Program-made: the position numbers and the translations under genes
Assembly: GCA_903823025.1 (NCBI GenBank)
Contig: CAIJRK010000044.1
Coordinates: forward strand, 1 to 64,000
Direction of reading: 5' to 3'
From: an uncultured beta proteobacterium
GTDB taxonomy: Bacteria > Pseudomonadota > Gammaproteobacteria > Burkholderiales > Burkholderiaceae_C
Length of the DNA stretch: 64,000 nucleotides
The notes under the pieces: generated by a model
Database searches by the model: none
Seen by the model: the letters and a program-made list of their open reading frames with translations, nothing else
What the model was told of the DNA's origin: nothing
Part shown: positions 44,307 to 52,924 of the stretch, one piece after another
Numbering within the stretch: the stretch's first letter is position 1
How the letters are laid out: each line of letters begins with the position of its first letter

Positions 44307-45439
44307 GCGCTTCATTCTCTTTGGCCCGGGTGGCGGCCATCATCATCAAAGAATTTCAGCAAATGTTGCGCGAGCGCCTGACGTTTGCCATGGCCATCGG
44401 GGTGCCGGTGATGCAGCTGATCTTGTTTGGTTACGCCATCAACAACGATCCCAAAGGGCTGCCCACGGCGTTGGTGGCGTATGACAACGGCCCGCTGGCG
44501 CGCAGTCTGGTCGCGTCCGTGCAAAACACCGGCTACTTCCACATCGTCGCCCAACCTGCCACCGAAGCGCAGGCGGAGCGCTTGCTGGAAACCGGCGACG
44601 TTCAGTTTGTGATCGCGATTCCGCCCGATTTTTCAAAGCGCGTTGTGCGCGGAGAAAAACCCGCCGTGTTGGTCGCCGTGGATGCCACCGATCCGTCGGC
44701 TGCCAGCAACGCGATTGCGGCGTTGGGGCAAGTCACGCCGCTGGCCTTGGCGCACGACCTCAAAGGCGCGCTGGCTGGGTTGCAGCCGCGTGATCCGCCC
44801 TTTGAATTGCGCATTCACCGCCGCTACAACCCCGAAGGACTGACGCGCTACAACATCGTGCCCGGCCTGATCGGCACCATTCTCACCATGACCATGGTGA
44901 TGCTCACCTCGCTGGCCATGACGCGGGAACGTGAACGCGGCACCATGGAAAACCTGCTCGCCACGCCGGTGCGGCCATTTGAGGTGATGGTCGGCAAAAT
45001 CACGCCCTACATCATCATTGGTTATGTGCAATTGGGCGTCATTATTCTGGCCGCGCTGCTGTTGTTTGAGGTGCCGATTCTGGGTAGTTTTACTTTGCTG
45101 ATGTTCGTCATTGGCTTGTTCATGCTGGCGAATCTGGGCGTGGGGTTTACCTTCTCAACGCTGGCCAGCAACCAGTTACAAGCCATGCAAATGACGTTTT
45201 TCTTCTTTTTGCCGTCGATGTTGTTGTCCGGCTTCATGTTTCCGTTTCGGGGGATGCCGCTGTGGGCGCAATGGCTGGGCGAAATACTGCCGCTGACGCA
45301 TTTTTTGCGAGCCGTGCGCGCCATCATGCTCAAGGGCGCAGGCATGGGCGACATCGCCGCCAACCTCTGGCCGATGGCGCTGTTTTTGGGCGTGGTGGGT
45401 GCCATCGCCCTCAAACGCTATCGCCAGACGCTGGATTGA
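44303..45439 (+). CDS. ABC-2-type transporter permease, YbhS/YbhR-like
   Basis: 378 residues. One helix at about 25-45, a large extracytoplasmic domain (about 50-175), then five or six C-terminal helices with the ABC-2 signature ERERGTMENLLATPVRPFEVMVG. A homodimer would pair with the ATPase encoded immediately upstream. Only one permease gene is present, whereas the E. coli system has two (ybhS and ybhR). Substrate unknown. Confidence 0.92.
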   Translation: MSASFSLARVAAIIIKEFQQMLRERLTFAMAIGVPVMQLILFGYAINNDPKGLPTALVAYDNGPLARSLVASVQNTGYFHIVAQPATEAQAERLLETGDVQFVIAIPPDFSKRVVRGEKPAVLVAVDATDPSAASNAIAALGQVTPLALAHDLKGALAGLQPRDPPFELRIHRRYNPEGLTRYNIVPGLIGTILTMTMVMLTSLAMTRERERGTMENLLATPVRPFEVMVGKITPYIIIGYVQLGVIILAALLLFEVPILGSFTLLMFVIGLFMLANLGVGFTFSTLASNQLQAMQMTFFFFLPSMLLSGFMFPFRGMPLWAQWLGEILPLTHFLRAVRAIMLKGAGMGDIAANLWPMALFLGVVGAIALKRYRQTLD

Positions 45440-45633
45440 AACGGGGTCGTGCGACAAGGCTGACCGGTGGCCATATCAAAAATCGCTAGACAATAGGGGC
45501 GTTAAAAGTCTTTCCTGAAAGCAACCGGCCTCGCCGAGGTGATCCACCGCGTCTGAACCAGACGACAAGATGAATCGGTCTCTATCCCTTAAGTAGTCTG
45601 CGTAATCAGCGGCTAAATTAGTAGCAAAATATT

Positions 45634-47481
45634 TTGTCTATCCACCTTATCCTTCAAGAAGCCTTCGGCTACGGCGCGTTCCGTGGGCCACAACAAGCCA
45701 TCATCGAACACGTCGTAGGCGGCGGCGACGCGCTGGTGTTGATGCCCACCGGCGGCGGCAAATCGCTGTGTTATCAAATTCCGGCGATTGCGCGTGAGCA
45801 GGCCGGGCAAGGCATCACGGTCGTGATCTCGCCGCTGATTGCGTTGATGCACGACCAGGTCGGCGCGCTGCATGAGGCGGGGGTGAACGCCGAATTTTTG
45901 AACTCCACCTTGAGCGCCGAGGAAGCCTCCCAGATTGAAAAACGCTTGTTGCGCGGCGACATCACGCTGCTTTATTGCGCGCCCGAACGTGTCACAACCC
46001 CGCGCTTTCTGGCGCAACTGGATTCGTTGTACGAGCGCGGCAAACTAAGCCTGTTTGCCATTGACGAGGCGCACTGCGTGAGTCAGTGGGGCCACGACTT
46101 CCGGCCCGAATACCGGGCTTTGACCGTGTTGCATGAGCGCTACGCCAGCGTGCCGCGCATCGCGCTCACCGCCACGGCCGACACGCTGACCCGCGCCGAC
46201 ATCGTGACGCATTTGCAGTTGCAAGACGCCCGCTTGTTCCTGAGCAGTTTTGACCGGCCCAACATCAGTTACACCATTGTTGAAAAGCGCGAGGCGACGC
46301 AACAATTGCTGCGCTTTATTGCCAGCGAACACATGGGCGACGCGGGCATTGTGTATTGCCAATCGCGCAAACGGGTGGAAGACATGGCCAACCTGCTGTG
46401 CGACGAAGGCATTGCCGCGCTGCCCTACCACGCGGGGCTGGACGTGAAGATCAGGCGGGCTAATCAGGATCAGTTTTTGCGCAATGAAGGCATTGTGATG
46501 GTCGCTACGGTCGCCTTTGGCATGGGCATTGATAAGCCCGATGTGCGTTTTGTGGCGCATCTGGATATGCCTAAAAACATCGAAGGCTACTACCAGGAAA
46601 CAGGCCGCGCCGGACGCGATGGCGCACCCGCTGACGCATGGATGTGCTACGGCCTGCAAGACGTGGTGAACCAGCGCCGCATGATCGACGAAAGCCCGGC
46701 GGGTGAAGAATTCAAGCAAGGGCTGCGCGGCAAGTTGGATGCGCTGCTGGGTTTGGCCGAAGCCACCGATTGCCGGCGCGTGCGCTTGCTGCACTACTTT
46801 GGCGAAGAAAGTCAGCCGTGTGGCAATTGCGATAACTGCCTGCATCCGCCCGCCGTATGGGACGGCACCGAGGCCGCCCGCAAGCTCCTGAGCACCATTT
46901 ATCGCGTGCAACAGATGAGCGGCATCAGCTTTGGCACGGGTCACATCATGGACATCTTGCGCGGCAAAACGACTGAGAAAGTCACACAACGCGGGCATGA
47001 AACCTTGAGCACCTTTGGCATTGGGTCAGAATTTAGCGAGCAGCAATTGCGCGGTGTGTTACGCCAGTTAATCGCCATTGGTGCCGTCACGGTGGATGCG
47101 CAAGCCTTCAACACCTTGCAACTCACCGACGCGTCGCGTGCCGTGCTGAAGGGCGAAGTGCCGGTGCAACTGCGCGTCTCCGTCTTAACACCCGCCGAGC
47201 GGAAAACCAGACGCAGCAGTGCCAGTTCGGGCACCACCGTTAAGGCACCCGTCGCGCTGAACGCGGAGAGTGAGGCGCGTTACCTCGCGCTGAAAGCCTG
47301 GCGCGCCGAGGTCGCCAAAGAACACAACCTGCCCGCCTACGTCATTTTTCACGATGCCACGCTGGTCATGCTGGCCGAACGCGCCCCGCAGACGCTGGAT
47401 GATCTGCAAGGCATCACCGGCATTGGGGCGAAGAAGCTGGAAGCCTATGGACAAGATGTGCTGCGCGTCGTGGCCAATTGA
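45634..47481 (+). CDS. recQ: ATP-dependent DNA helicase RecQ
   Basis: 615 residues from a TTG start; an in-frame stop at 45622 excludes any upstream start. Superfamily 2 helicase: Walker A MPTGGGKSLCYQIP, DEAHCVSQWGHDFRPEY and motif VI QETGRAGRDG. A zinc-binding module follows (CRRVRLL, then CGNCDNC), then the RQC winged helix, and an HRDC domain at the C-terminus (about 535-610). It unwinds DNA 3'-5' in the RecF recombination pathway. It converges with the ridA-like gene. Confidence 0.95.
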   Translation: MSIHLILQEAFGYGAFRGPQQAIIEHVVGGGDALVLMPTGGGKSLCYQIPAIAREQAGQGITVVISPLIALMHDQVGALHEAGVNAEFLNSTLSAEEASQIEKRLLRGDITLLYCAPERVTTPRFLAQLDSLYERGKLSLFAIDEAHCVSQWGHDFRPEYRALTVLHERYASVPRIALTATADTLTRADIVTHLQLQDARLFLSSFDRPNISYTIVEKREATQQLLRFIASEHMGDAGIVYCQSRKRVEDMANLLCDEGIAALPYHAGLDVKIRRANQDQFLRNEGIVMVATVAFGMGIDKPDVRFVAHLDMPKNIEGYYQETGRAGRDGAPADAWMCYGLQDVVNQRRMIDESPAGEEFKQGLRGKLDALLGLAEATDCRRVRLLHYFGEESQPCGNCDNCLHPPAVWDGTEAARKLLSTIYRVQQMSGISFGTGHIMDILRGKTTEKVTQRGHETLSTFGIGSEFSEQQLRGVLRQLIAIGAVTVDAQAFNTLQLTDASRAVLKGEVPVQLRVSVLTPAERKTRRSSASSGTTVKAPVALNAESEARYLALKAWRAEVAKEHNLPAYVIFHDATLVMLAERAPQTLDDLQGITGIGAKKLEAYGQDVLRVVAN

Positions 47482-47508
47482 TGAGAGCGCGCTTAGGCAA
47501 CCGGTGCC

Positions 47509-48009
47509 TTACTTTTTCTTGGCAACTGTGACTTCAATTTCTACCAACCAACCCGGATTGACCAGCCCGGCAACGGCCATCGTAGAGCGTGCCGCCAGGG
47601 TCGGCTGAGACCCGCCAAAGAATTCGGCATAGCCTTCAGAAAACCCGGCAAAGTCCATCTTGCCCAGCTTGGGGTCTGCCACCAGAAAGACCTGAACCTT
47701 GACGACATCCTTGAAGTCAAGACTCATACCGTCCAGGGTAGTTTTGATCTGCTTAAGCACGCCTATTGTCTGGGTTTTGGTGTCGCCATAGGCCTCGATG
47801 CTGGTTTTGGCAACACTCGTATTGACGACGGGTGGCACATGACCACTCAAGTAGAACGTCGTCAGGCCGGGGGCAACTTCTACACCTGCGGCAATGGGAG
47901 AGGCTGCATTGGCAGACTTGTGACGCACGATGTCGCTGGCGTGTGCCGACAAGGCACTCGCAGAGAAAAGCAACGTCGCCATAGTGATAGAGAGTAGATT
48001 TTTTTTCAT
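47509..48009 (-). CDS. exported RidA-family protein
   Basis: 166 residues. A signal peptide (MKKNLLSITMATLLFSASAL, cleavage near AHA-S at about 25) directs it to the periplasm. The rest is a RidA/YjgF domain with the conserved arginine in ARSTMAVAGL. RidA proteins hydrolyse reactive enamines and imines to ketones and ammonia. It is the last gene of a minus-strand operon with a cytochrome c and an exported flavin amine oxidase, whose imine product it could clear (inference). Confidence 0.88.
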   Translation of the reverse strand: MKKNLLSITMATLLFSASALSAHASDIVRHKSANAASPIAAGVEVAPGLTTFYLSGHVPPVVNTSVAKTSIEAYGDTKTQTIGVLKQIKTTLDGMSLDFKDVVKVQVFLVADPKLGKMDFAGFSEGYAEFFGGSQPTLAARSTMAVAGLVNPGWLVEIEVTVAKKK

Positions 48010-48057
48010 CTTGATTATTTCAGTGAGTCGGTGGACTAAGTGATGGCGAATTTGCCG

Positions 48058-48480
48058 TTAATACTGGGTACTGCTCTGAGCGCGATCCACATTTTCTTTA
48101 GCTGCCACACTCAAGCGCAGGTTGGCAATCTCGGCAGAGGCCACGGAATCCGCCTGATTGCCCCAGTGTGAGCGGATAAAAGTCAGAATGGACGCGACTT
48201 CAACATCATTCAACGAGGCCTGAAACGAAGGCATTCCGCCACGCCCTCGAAGCACAACACCGGCTAGCGCCATCGTGTCACCTTGCACCAGCTTATTGTT
48301 GCTCAGGGCTGGGAAAGCACCGTCAATACCTTGGCCTTGCGCTTGGTGGCAGGCCGCGCATTTTCCTTGAAAAAGAGTGCCTCCTACAGATTCGGATTGA
48401 GCGAAGGCCGCCGTAGAGACAAGTCCTGTGACCAGCAAAGAAGTCACCAGTGCACGATGATAGAAGTTACTCGCGTTCAT
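48058..48480 (-). CDS. periplasmic monoheme cytochrome c
   Basis: 140 residues starting MNASNFYHRAL. A signal peptide ending about AFA-Q, then the heme-attachment motif CAACH (near residue 43) and a probable distal methionine in GRGGMPSFQ. The stop of the amine oxidase gene lies 10 bases upstream, so the two are cotranscribed, and the cytochrome is a likely electron acceptor for the amine oxidase, as described for the cytochrome c partner of the flavoenzyme NicA2. Confidence 0.9.
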   Translation of the reverse strand: MNASNFYHRALVTSLLVTGLVSTAAFAQSESVGGTLFQGKCAACHQAQGQGIDGAFPALSNNKLVQGDTMALAGVVLRGRGGMPSFQASLNDVEVASILTFIRSHWGNQADSVASAEIANLRLSVAAKENVDRAQSSTQY

Positions 48481-48490
48481 CGTGACTTTC

Positions 48491-50098
48491 TTAAGCGACC
48501 AATGCGCGAGCGTGCAACTTGGCCATCTGCTGCCATGACGATTCAATAGCACCCGCCATCCAGCCTGTGAGGTAACTCATGTGCTCACCCGCCAGATAAA
48601 CACGGCCCTCTGCCTCCAGTAGAACCGGGTAAGCATTTTTGCGCGACTCAACACTCCAGTCAGCCCATCCACCCATGTTGTATTTCACGCGGTGCCAAGC
48701 GACTGAGAATGTTTTCTCTACATTCTCACGGTATTGAGGAAATATTTTTTCACCAGCAGCAGTAGCAAACTCAGCGCGTTGGGCCGGACTCATGGCACTG
48801 ACTTCTACCGCATCCGCCATAAAGTTATAGTAACCCAGCAAAGTTCCTTTTTGACCTTGCCAGTGGTTTGAAGGCAGTGAAATGCTGCCGATACCTTTAA
48901 AGTTGGTTCGAATGTGCCCCCCGTAGATGGCATCATCTTCTTCCCAGAATCGACGCTTCATCTGAATCCCTATTTTTCCTGTTGGCTCGTAAGCCACTGC
49001 GGCAATAGCTTCCTTGAAGGGCGCTGAAAAATCAGTATCAATGTTCCTCAAAACAGACAGCGGTATGGTGCACAGGCAAAAGTCTGCTTCAACAAGGCTG
49101 ATCTTGCCCGTGGCACTGTCTTTAATCTGAGCGCTAACAACTTGTTTGTTTTGGCGAATCGCCAGCACTTCCGTGTTGTAGCGGATAGATTTTCCTACCC
49201 GCTTGGCAAAAGCCTTGGCAATCTGATCCATGCCGCCTACGGGTTGGAACATAGTCGCTTGCTGCGTGAAACTGTTCACAGACTTGTAAATCTTGCCTAG
49301 TTTGGAGCCTAGTAAGGCCTTGAATCCCAAGGGGTCGGAAGGCGTGCCGGGTCCTGGATTCACACCCGCGCCAGGATTGACTTTGTAGCCGCGCCCACCG
49401 GTTCCCAGATATTTCAGGTCGCCTTTGGAAAGATAGCCTTCATTAGCCAGATAGTCCAGCAACAGTACCTTGTCTTCTTCGGTTAGCTGCTCATCGAGTT
49501 TGCCGGTTTGTACGCCCTTAGCGAGAAGTTCAGCCACATGCCCACGCATATCAGCCTTGATTTCTCCTTGCCGCAAACGTTTTCCTGACAGGGCACCCGC
49601 AGTCTTTTCATGATAGACATAAGCGGCATCGTTGTCGTTAATAAATACTTCTAGTGGCACCCCAAATTCACGGGTGTAGTGCAAGGTAGAGCGGTGGTTA
49701 TACGGAATTCGCCAAGGACCATGGTTGATGTATTCGCCTTCATCAAACTGGCAAACCTGTTTTTCTCCGCCAAGTTCAGTGAGTTCAAAACCACGACGCG
49801 CGGTCTGGCAACGTCCGCCGGCAAAAGATCGGGCTTCAATTAATTGACATTCATAACCTAATTTTCCTAACTCATAAGCCGCCGTCATACCGGCTAGACC
49901 AGCACCTAGGATAAGAACTTTTTTTCCTTTTCCGCTACCGGTTAGTTCAGGTGGCCTGTCGGCTCTGGAAGGCTCACTCATACCCCATGCGTTCATGGTA
50001 GCCATGGTGAGTCCTAGTCCCCCAATAGCGGCTGTTCTATAAAGAAATTCACGGCGGGTTCGGATACCGCCAAAACTGTTGGCTTGAACTTTTGACAT
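48491..50098 (-). CDS. exported flavin-dependent amine/L-amino acid oxidase (dehydrogenase)
   Basis: 535 residues from ATG 50098 (MSKVQANSFGG); a TTG 30 bases upstream is less likely. Twin-arginine signal RTRREFLYRTAAIGG, so it is exported folded with FAD. FAD-binding motif LILGAGLAGMTAAYELG near residue 65, then GGRCQT. C-terminal VYLAGEHMSYLTGWMAGAIES is the usual flavin monoamine oxidase end. With the cytochrome c gene next to it, it probably acts as a dehydrogenase. The amine substrate is not identifiable from sequence. Confidence 0.9.
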   Translation of the reverse strand: MSKVQANSFGGIRTRREFLYRTAAIGGLGLTMATMNAWGMSEPSRADRPPELTGSGKGKKVLILGAGLAGMTAAYELGKLGYECQLIEARSFAGGRCQTARRGFELTELGGEKQVCQFDEGEYINHGPWRIPYNHRSTLHYTREFGVPLEVFINDNDAAYVYHEKTAGALSGKRLRQGEIKADMRGHVAELLAKGVQTGKLDEQLTEEDKVLLLDYLANEGYLSKGDLKYLGTGGRGYKVNPGAGVNPGPGTPSDPLGFKALLGSKLGKIYKSVNSFTQQATMFQPVGGMDQIAKAFAKRVGKSIRYNTEVLAIRQNKQVVSAQIKDSATGKISLVEADFCLCTIPLSVLRNIDTDFSAPFKEAIAAVAYEPTGKIGIQMKRRFWEEDDAIYGGHIRTNFKGIGSISLPSNHWQGQKGTLLGYYNFMADAVEVSAMSPAQRAEFATAAGEKIFPQYRENVEKTFSVAWHRVKYNMGGWADWSVESRKNAYPVLLEAEGRVYLAGEHMSYLTGWMAGAIESSWQQMAKLHARALVA

Positions 50099-50128
50099 GC
50101 GTAAATACCTATTGAAAAAAGAAGACAA

Positions 50129-50580
50129 CAGGGCTAACGCATGTTCTGTGCCTAAAGAAAATTTTTAGGCGATGTTTCTCTTTTTTACCTGTTACGTTGC
50201 GCTAGAAAAAACCTTGCAATAAGTTGCGTCCATGGCCCGGCTAAAAGACGCCAACTCCATGTGAACGCTAAGTTTTTAGGCCAAACGTGTTCCGGTATTC
50301 ATTCAAGAATAGGTGTGAAATCATGGCCTCATGAAGCCGTCAGTTTCACTAAAAAATTAATTTTTCAGGCTCGGATAAGTGGGTCATCAATTTATAAATC
50401 CATGGTTTTCACAGAAAAAACATGAACCCGATACCAATTAAAGTGATGCCTGCACAACAATCTAAGCACCATATTTGTGCAAATCAAGCTTAATAAAACA
50501 GAATTTTGTTAAATTGTTTTGTTTTGGTAGCCTGATTTCTCGTGGATGAATAAACCTGTGACCTGACAGCGTCAACGCCG
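50129..50580. other. non-coding gap upstream of the amine oxidase operon
   Basis: About 450 AT-rich bases with no supported gene on either strand. The amine oxidase promoter should lie here. An imperfect palindrome GCACCATATTTGTGC occurs near 50467-50481. No recognised riboswitch or sigma-54 box was seen. Confidence 0.45.
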
Positions 50581-50640
50581 AAAAAATAGCCGCCGGGCTT
50601 CTTCACCACTTGTTGCAGAAATTATTTCTTGCAACGGTGG
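50581..50640 (-). terminator. double hairpin downstream of the third chemoreceptor gene
   Basis: On the minus strand CCACCGTTGCAAGAAA and TTTCTGCAACAAGTGG (50640-50606) form an imperfect 14-bp stem with a three-base loop. It is followed by a small AGCC/GGCT hairpin and a T-run at about 50585-50581. The position just past the stop at 50661 fits a terminator. Confidence 0.65.
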
Positions 50641-50660
50641 CAAAACCCATGCGAGCCGTC

Positions 50661-52619
50661 CTAATCGTTGATCGTAAAAACGGCCATGGTTTTGACAAGC
50701 GCCTCCGCCTGACTTTGCAAGCTGCTGGCCGCAGCGGCCATTTGTTCGACAAGGGCGGCGTTTTGCTGCGTCACCTGATCCATCTGCGTGACCGCTTCGC
50801 CCACTTGCGAGACGCCTAGCGCCTGCTCACGGCTGGCAGCGCTAATTTCGCCCATGAGATCGCTCACACGCTTGATGGCGCTCACCACCTCTGCCATGGT
50901 GCGCCCCGCCTGATCAACCAGCGCCGAGCCTTGCTCAACCCGCGCCACGCTGATGCCAATCAGACTCTTGATCTCTTTGGCCGCCTGCGCTGAACGCCCA
51001 GCCAAGCTACGCACTTCAACGGCCACGACAGCAAAGCCACGGCCCTGTTCGCCCGCGTGGGCCGCTTCTACCGCCGCATTCAGGGCCAGAATATTGGTTT
51101 GAAAGGCGATGCTGTCAATGACGCCAATAATGTCGCCTATCTTGCGCGAGGCCTCGTTAATGCCCTTCATGGTGTGGACCACCTGACTGACGACATCACC
51201 GCCTTGAACGGCTACCGCAGAGGCATTCAGGGCCAGTTGATTGGCTTGGTGCGCGCTATCAGCATTTTGTTTGACCGTGGCACTCAGTTCTTCCATGGAA
51301 GCCGCAGTTTGTTCCAGCGCACTGGCCTGACTTTCGGTGCGCGCTGACAAGTCATGGTTGCCCTGCACAATTTCAGCACTGGCCGCCGCGACGCCATCAG
51401 AACCCAGGCGCACAGCAGCGACCACCCGGGCAAGGTTGTCCTGCATCCGCTTGAGTTGTGCCATCAAGCTGCGCTCGTCATGGGGGGCGACGTGGATCGA
51501 ACCCTCCAGATGACCCTGCGCCACCCGTACAGCAATGGCGGCAGCCTCTGACGGTTCACCCCCGAGGGGACGCAAGACCAAACGCGTGATCAAAAAGTTT
51601 AGCCCCCATGACACGGCAATCACACTCAGCAGACCCAGGATGACGGCCACATAGCGCAGGCGATTAACCCCTGCCAGCGCTTTGTCATCGGGTACGGTGG
51701 TGGCAAACGACCAGGCAGTTGGGGTGGCACCCATTTGTACCGGCACGTAAATACGCGTCACCTCGGTTTGCAGTTGTTCATTGAAATACCGGGTCTCGTG
51801 CTTGAGTCCCGCTTTGATGGCAGTTTTGGCGGCCATCATCTGTTCAGAGGTGCCCAAGTCCTGACCGATATTTTTGGCATCGCCATCGCCCACATACAAA
51901 CCCCCGTTGGAGATCAGACTGGCAAAGCCGGTTTCATACAGACGCAGCGCGCCGACTTCTTTCTGAAAACTCTCCAGCGACAAGTCAATTCCAACCACGC
52001 CAACAAACTTGCCATTGACCTGAATGGGCACGACCACCGAGGTAATCAACACATCTTTGCCCGCGACTTTGTAGAGATAGGGTTCAAGCAGCGTCTCGGT
52101 GCCCGATTGTTTGGCCAGCAGGTAGTAGTCGCCCGCGCCCGGTTTGTCGTAATCGGTCAGCGGCTCGACCACAATGCTGGCCCCGCCGCGGTTCCAGTAG
52201 GGCACGTAACGCCCGGTGGCATCGTGGCCGGGTTGACCCACGTTGTCAGCGTCCAAACCATCAAACGCGTTGGGCTCCCACCCCGTCCAGACCGCCAGAA
52301 AGCTGGTGTCGCCTTCCAGCACGCTTTTGAGCATGACATCGGTGGCGGCACGGCTGTTCATCTCAGCCGACTTAAGACCCCCCAAAGCATGGGCCAGCGT
52401 GCGCACCGCGTCCAGCGCGACCTCCACACGCGCTGAAGTCTGGCTGGCGTGGGTTCGGGCCAGCTGCTCGGCGTATTGATGGATAACCTTTTTTTGCTGC
52501 GTGGTGGCCTGGTAGGTCAACCAGCCAATTGTCAAGGTAAAACTTGCCAGAACAAGCGCCGCAATCAACGGCAAGACTCTCATTTGAAGCGTGGTCGTGG
52601 TCGTTTTTTTGGCTGGCAT
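50661..52619 (-). CDS. methyl-accepting chemotaxis protein with periplasmic dCache domain
   Basis: 652 residues from MPAKKTTTTTLQMRVLPLIA; a start at the Met of MRVLPL is also possible. Helix 1 at about 14-36, a double-Cache sensor (about 40-330; WTGWEPNAF and GRYVPYWNRGG are typical of this sensor class, which often binds amino acids or amines), helix 2, HAMP, then a signalling domain with [17 protein letters not shown]. Unlike the other two receptors it ends without a WETF-type pentapeptide. Divergent from the diguanylate cyclase gene, and 0.5 kb from the amine oxidase operon. Confidence 0.92.
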   Translation of the reverse strand: MPAKKTTTTTLQMRVLPLIAALVLASFTLTIGWLTYQATTQQKKVIHQYAEQLARTHASQTSARVEVALDAVRTLAHALGGLKSAEMNSRAATDVMLKSVLEGDTSFLAVWTGWEPNAFDGLDADNVGQPGHDATGRYVPYWNRGGASIVVEPLTDYDKPGAGDYYLLAKQSGTETLLEPYLYKVAGKDVLITSVVVPIQVNGKFVGVVGIDLSLESFQKEVGALRLYETGFASLISNGGLYVGDGDAKNIGQDLGTSEQMMAAKTAIKAGLKHETRYFNEQLQTEVTRIYVPVQMGATPTAWSFATTVPDDKALAGVNRLRYVAVILGLLSVIAVSWGLNFLITRLVLRPLGGEPSEAAAIAVRVAQGHLEGSIHVAPHDERSLMAQLKRMQDNLARVVAAVRLGSDGVAAASAEIVQGNHDLSARTESQASALEQTAASMEELSATVKQNADSAHQANQLALNASAVAVQGGDVVSQVVHTMKGINEASRKIGDIIGVIDSIAFQTNILALNAAVEAAHAGEQGRGFAVVAVEVRSLAGRSAQAAKEIKSLIGISVARVEQGSALVDQAGRTMAEVVSAIKRVSDLMGEISAASREQALGVSQVGEAVTQMDQVTQQNAALVEQMAAAASSLQSQAEALVKTMAVFTIND

Positions 52620-52924
52620 GACTGAGTTTTTAGAGTGGGAAATGTTTTTAACGCTAGGCAATAATTGTGCCGCAGACAGCCACCCTTTGACTGGGTTGTC
52701 AATGAAATAGGCATTAATTTGGTGCACGATTCTTTGTCGTGAAAGCGCTCATTCGGCTTAAAGCCTGGTCGCCGTAAAACCCAGAGGGTCGCCACGTTTA
52801 AAGTGCGCACCTCCAACCCTTGCCACACTGTTTTTTTGAAGGTACACAAAGTGTTTCTAAAATTGGCCCACCTCATTTTTGGGGCAGATGGGTGGGACCC
52901 TTGGCCGAAAGCAAAGAAACATCG
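52620..52924. promoter_or_regulatory. divergent control region of chemoreceptor and diguanylate cyclase genes
   Basis: 305 bases. Near the cyclase start, CCCACC (about 52868) can pair with GGTGGG (about 52890), making a hairpin of at least 6 bp. I saw no c-di-GMP riboswitch core. No gene is supported inside. Confidence 0.35.

Noticed and set aside
52860-52900. c-di-GMP riboswitch upstream of the diguanylate cyclase
   Set aside because: A hairpin is present but none of the conserved GEMM core sequence blocks could be found.
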